From an uncultured Ruminococcus sp. (GTDB taxonomy: Bacteria; Bacillota; Clostridia; Oscillospirales; CAG-272), in assembly GCA_902783705.1 (NCBI GenBank), contig CACZSA010000169.1:1-5255 (forward strand): a stretch of DNA of 5,255 bases, written 5' to 3'. Under the pieces are notes generated by a model. It did no database searches, was not told where the DNA came from, and worked only from the letters and a program-made list of their open reading frames with translations. Below, piece by piece: positions 4,882 through 5,255 of the stretch (its first letter is position 1; each line of letters opens with the position of its first letter). Made by a program: the position numbers and the translations under genes.

Positions 4882-5255
4882 ATGAACATGCAAAAAGCCA
4901 AAGAGCGCGCCCGGCAGATCGTCGGCGAGATGACCGTCGAGGAGAAGATCTCCCAGCTGCTCTACGCGTCTCCCGCGATCGAGCGTCTCGGCATCCGCGA
5001 GTACAACTGGTGGAACGAAGCCTCGCACGGCGTCGCGCGGTCCGGTATGGCGACCGTCTTCCCGCACGCCATCGCGCTGGCCTCCACCTTCGATCCCGAC
5101 CTCATCGAAACGGTCGGCGACGCGGTCTCCACCGAGGGACGCGCCAAGTACAACAAGAGCGTCGAATGGGGCGACCGCGACATCTACAAGGGCCTGACCT
5201 ACTGGACGCCGAACATCAACATCTTCCGGGATCCCCGCTGGGGACGCGGACAGGA
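4882..5255 (+). CDS. Glycoside hydrolase family 3 (beta-glucosidase/beta-xylosidase type), partial, C-terminus off the right edge
   Basis: The first 124 residues of a GH3 enzyme, open to the window edge. Diagnostic N-terminal (beta/alpha)8-domain motifs are present: MTVEEKISQLLY (17-28), YNWWNEASHGVAR (41-53), TVFPHAIALASTFD (58-71) and YWTPNINIFRDPRWGRGQ (107-124). The last is the highly conserved substrate-binding block of this family. GH3 enzymes remove non-reducing-end beta-linked glucose or xylose from oligosaccharides with retention. The nucleophile aspartate lies further downstream and is not in the window. There is no signal peptide, so it is probably intracellular and acts on imported oligosaccharides. 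GAGG (4869-4872) precedes the ATG at 4882; a second ATG at 4888 is possible. The gap to the binding-protein gene is 45 bases with no terminator, so the two are probably co-transcribed. Glucosidase and xylosidase specificity cannot be separated from this fragment. Confidence 0.93.
   Translation, partial: MNMQKAKERARQIVGEMTVEEKISQLLYASPAIERLGIREYNWWNEASHGVARSGMATVFPHAIALASTFDPDLIETVGDAVSTEGRAKYNKSVEWGDRDIYKGLTYWTPNINIFRDPRWGRGQ

Noticed and set aside
3337..5067. A 576-codon open frame on the minus strand, antisense to the glycan-binding protein gene
   Set aside because: Its translation is rich in Val, Asp, Gly and Arg with no recognisable domain. It is the mirror of the G/C-ending codon bias of the real gene, and it covers the strong plus-strand promoter.
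1..5255. CRISPR, tRNA/rRNA, insertion-sequence or phage features
   Set aside because: I saw no regularly spaced repeats, no cloverleaf-like or rRNA-like segments, no terminal inverted repeats and no transposase or integrase motifs.

Overview
This GC-rich window looks like a chromosomal segment from an anaerobic, probably gut-dwelling member of the Clostridia (Firmicutes), possibly an Oscillospirales- or Christensenellales-like lineage. The support is indirect. There is a PadR regulator paired with a DUF1700/HAAS membrane protein, which is a typical Firmicutes arrangement. The Shine-Dalgarno sequences are strong (AAAGGAGGT, GGAGGAGG), two promoters match the SigA consensus exactly, and there is a surface glycan-binding protein next to a GH3 glycosidase. 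The genus cannot be fixed from this sequence alone.

Left part, minus strand (1-781): a two-gene unit, padR followed by a DUF1700/HAAS membrane protein that runs off the left edge. The PadR stop and the next start overlap as ATGA. Transcription should start from a perfect TTGACA-N17-TATAAT promoter whose spacer and -10 edge hold a near-perfect 16-bp palindrome, the likely PadR operator.

Middle part, minus strand (814-3322): a tightly packed three-gene operon. In order of transcription it encodes an alpha/beta-hydrolase (esterase-like), an APH/choline-kinase-fold phosphotransferase, and a small zinc-dependent phospholipase C-like protein. It has its own promoter upstream and an intrinsic terminator at the end. 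The hydrolase and kinase genes are 15 bases apart, and the kinase and PLC-like genes are 1 base apart. The substrate is unknown. An esterase, a small-molecule kinase and a phospholipase-like hydrolase together suggest turnover of a phospho- or acyl-ester metabolite, but this is inference.

Right part, plus strand (3351-5255): divergently transcribed from a second perfect consensus promoter. The first gene encodes a secreted, membrane-anchored glycan-binding protein: signal peptide, CBM9-like domain, F5/8 type C (discoidin)-like domain, low-complexity linker, C-terminal transmembrane anchor. After 45 bases with no terminator comes a glycoside hydrolase family 3 gene, cut by the right edge, with no signal peptide. 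The pair looks like part of a plant-glycan utilisation locus: surface binding outside, beta-glucoside or beta-xyloside hydrolysis inside.

I saw no tRNA, rRNA, CRISPR array, insertion sequence or other mobile-element signature, and no gene-free stretch longer than 300 bases. The longest intergenic region (3262-3426) is filled by the two divergent promoters. Long open frames antisense to or out of frame with these genes are artefacts of GC-biased codon use.
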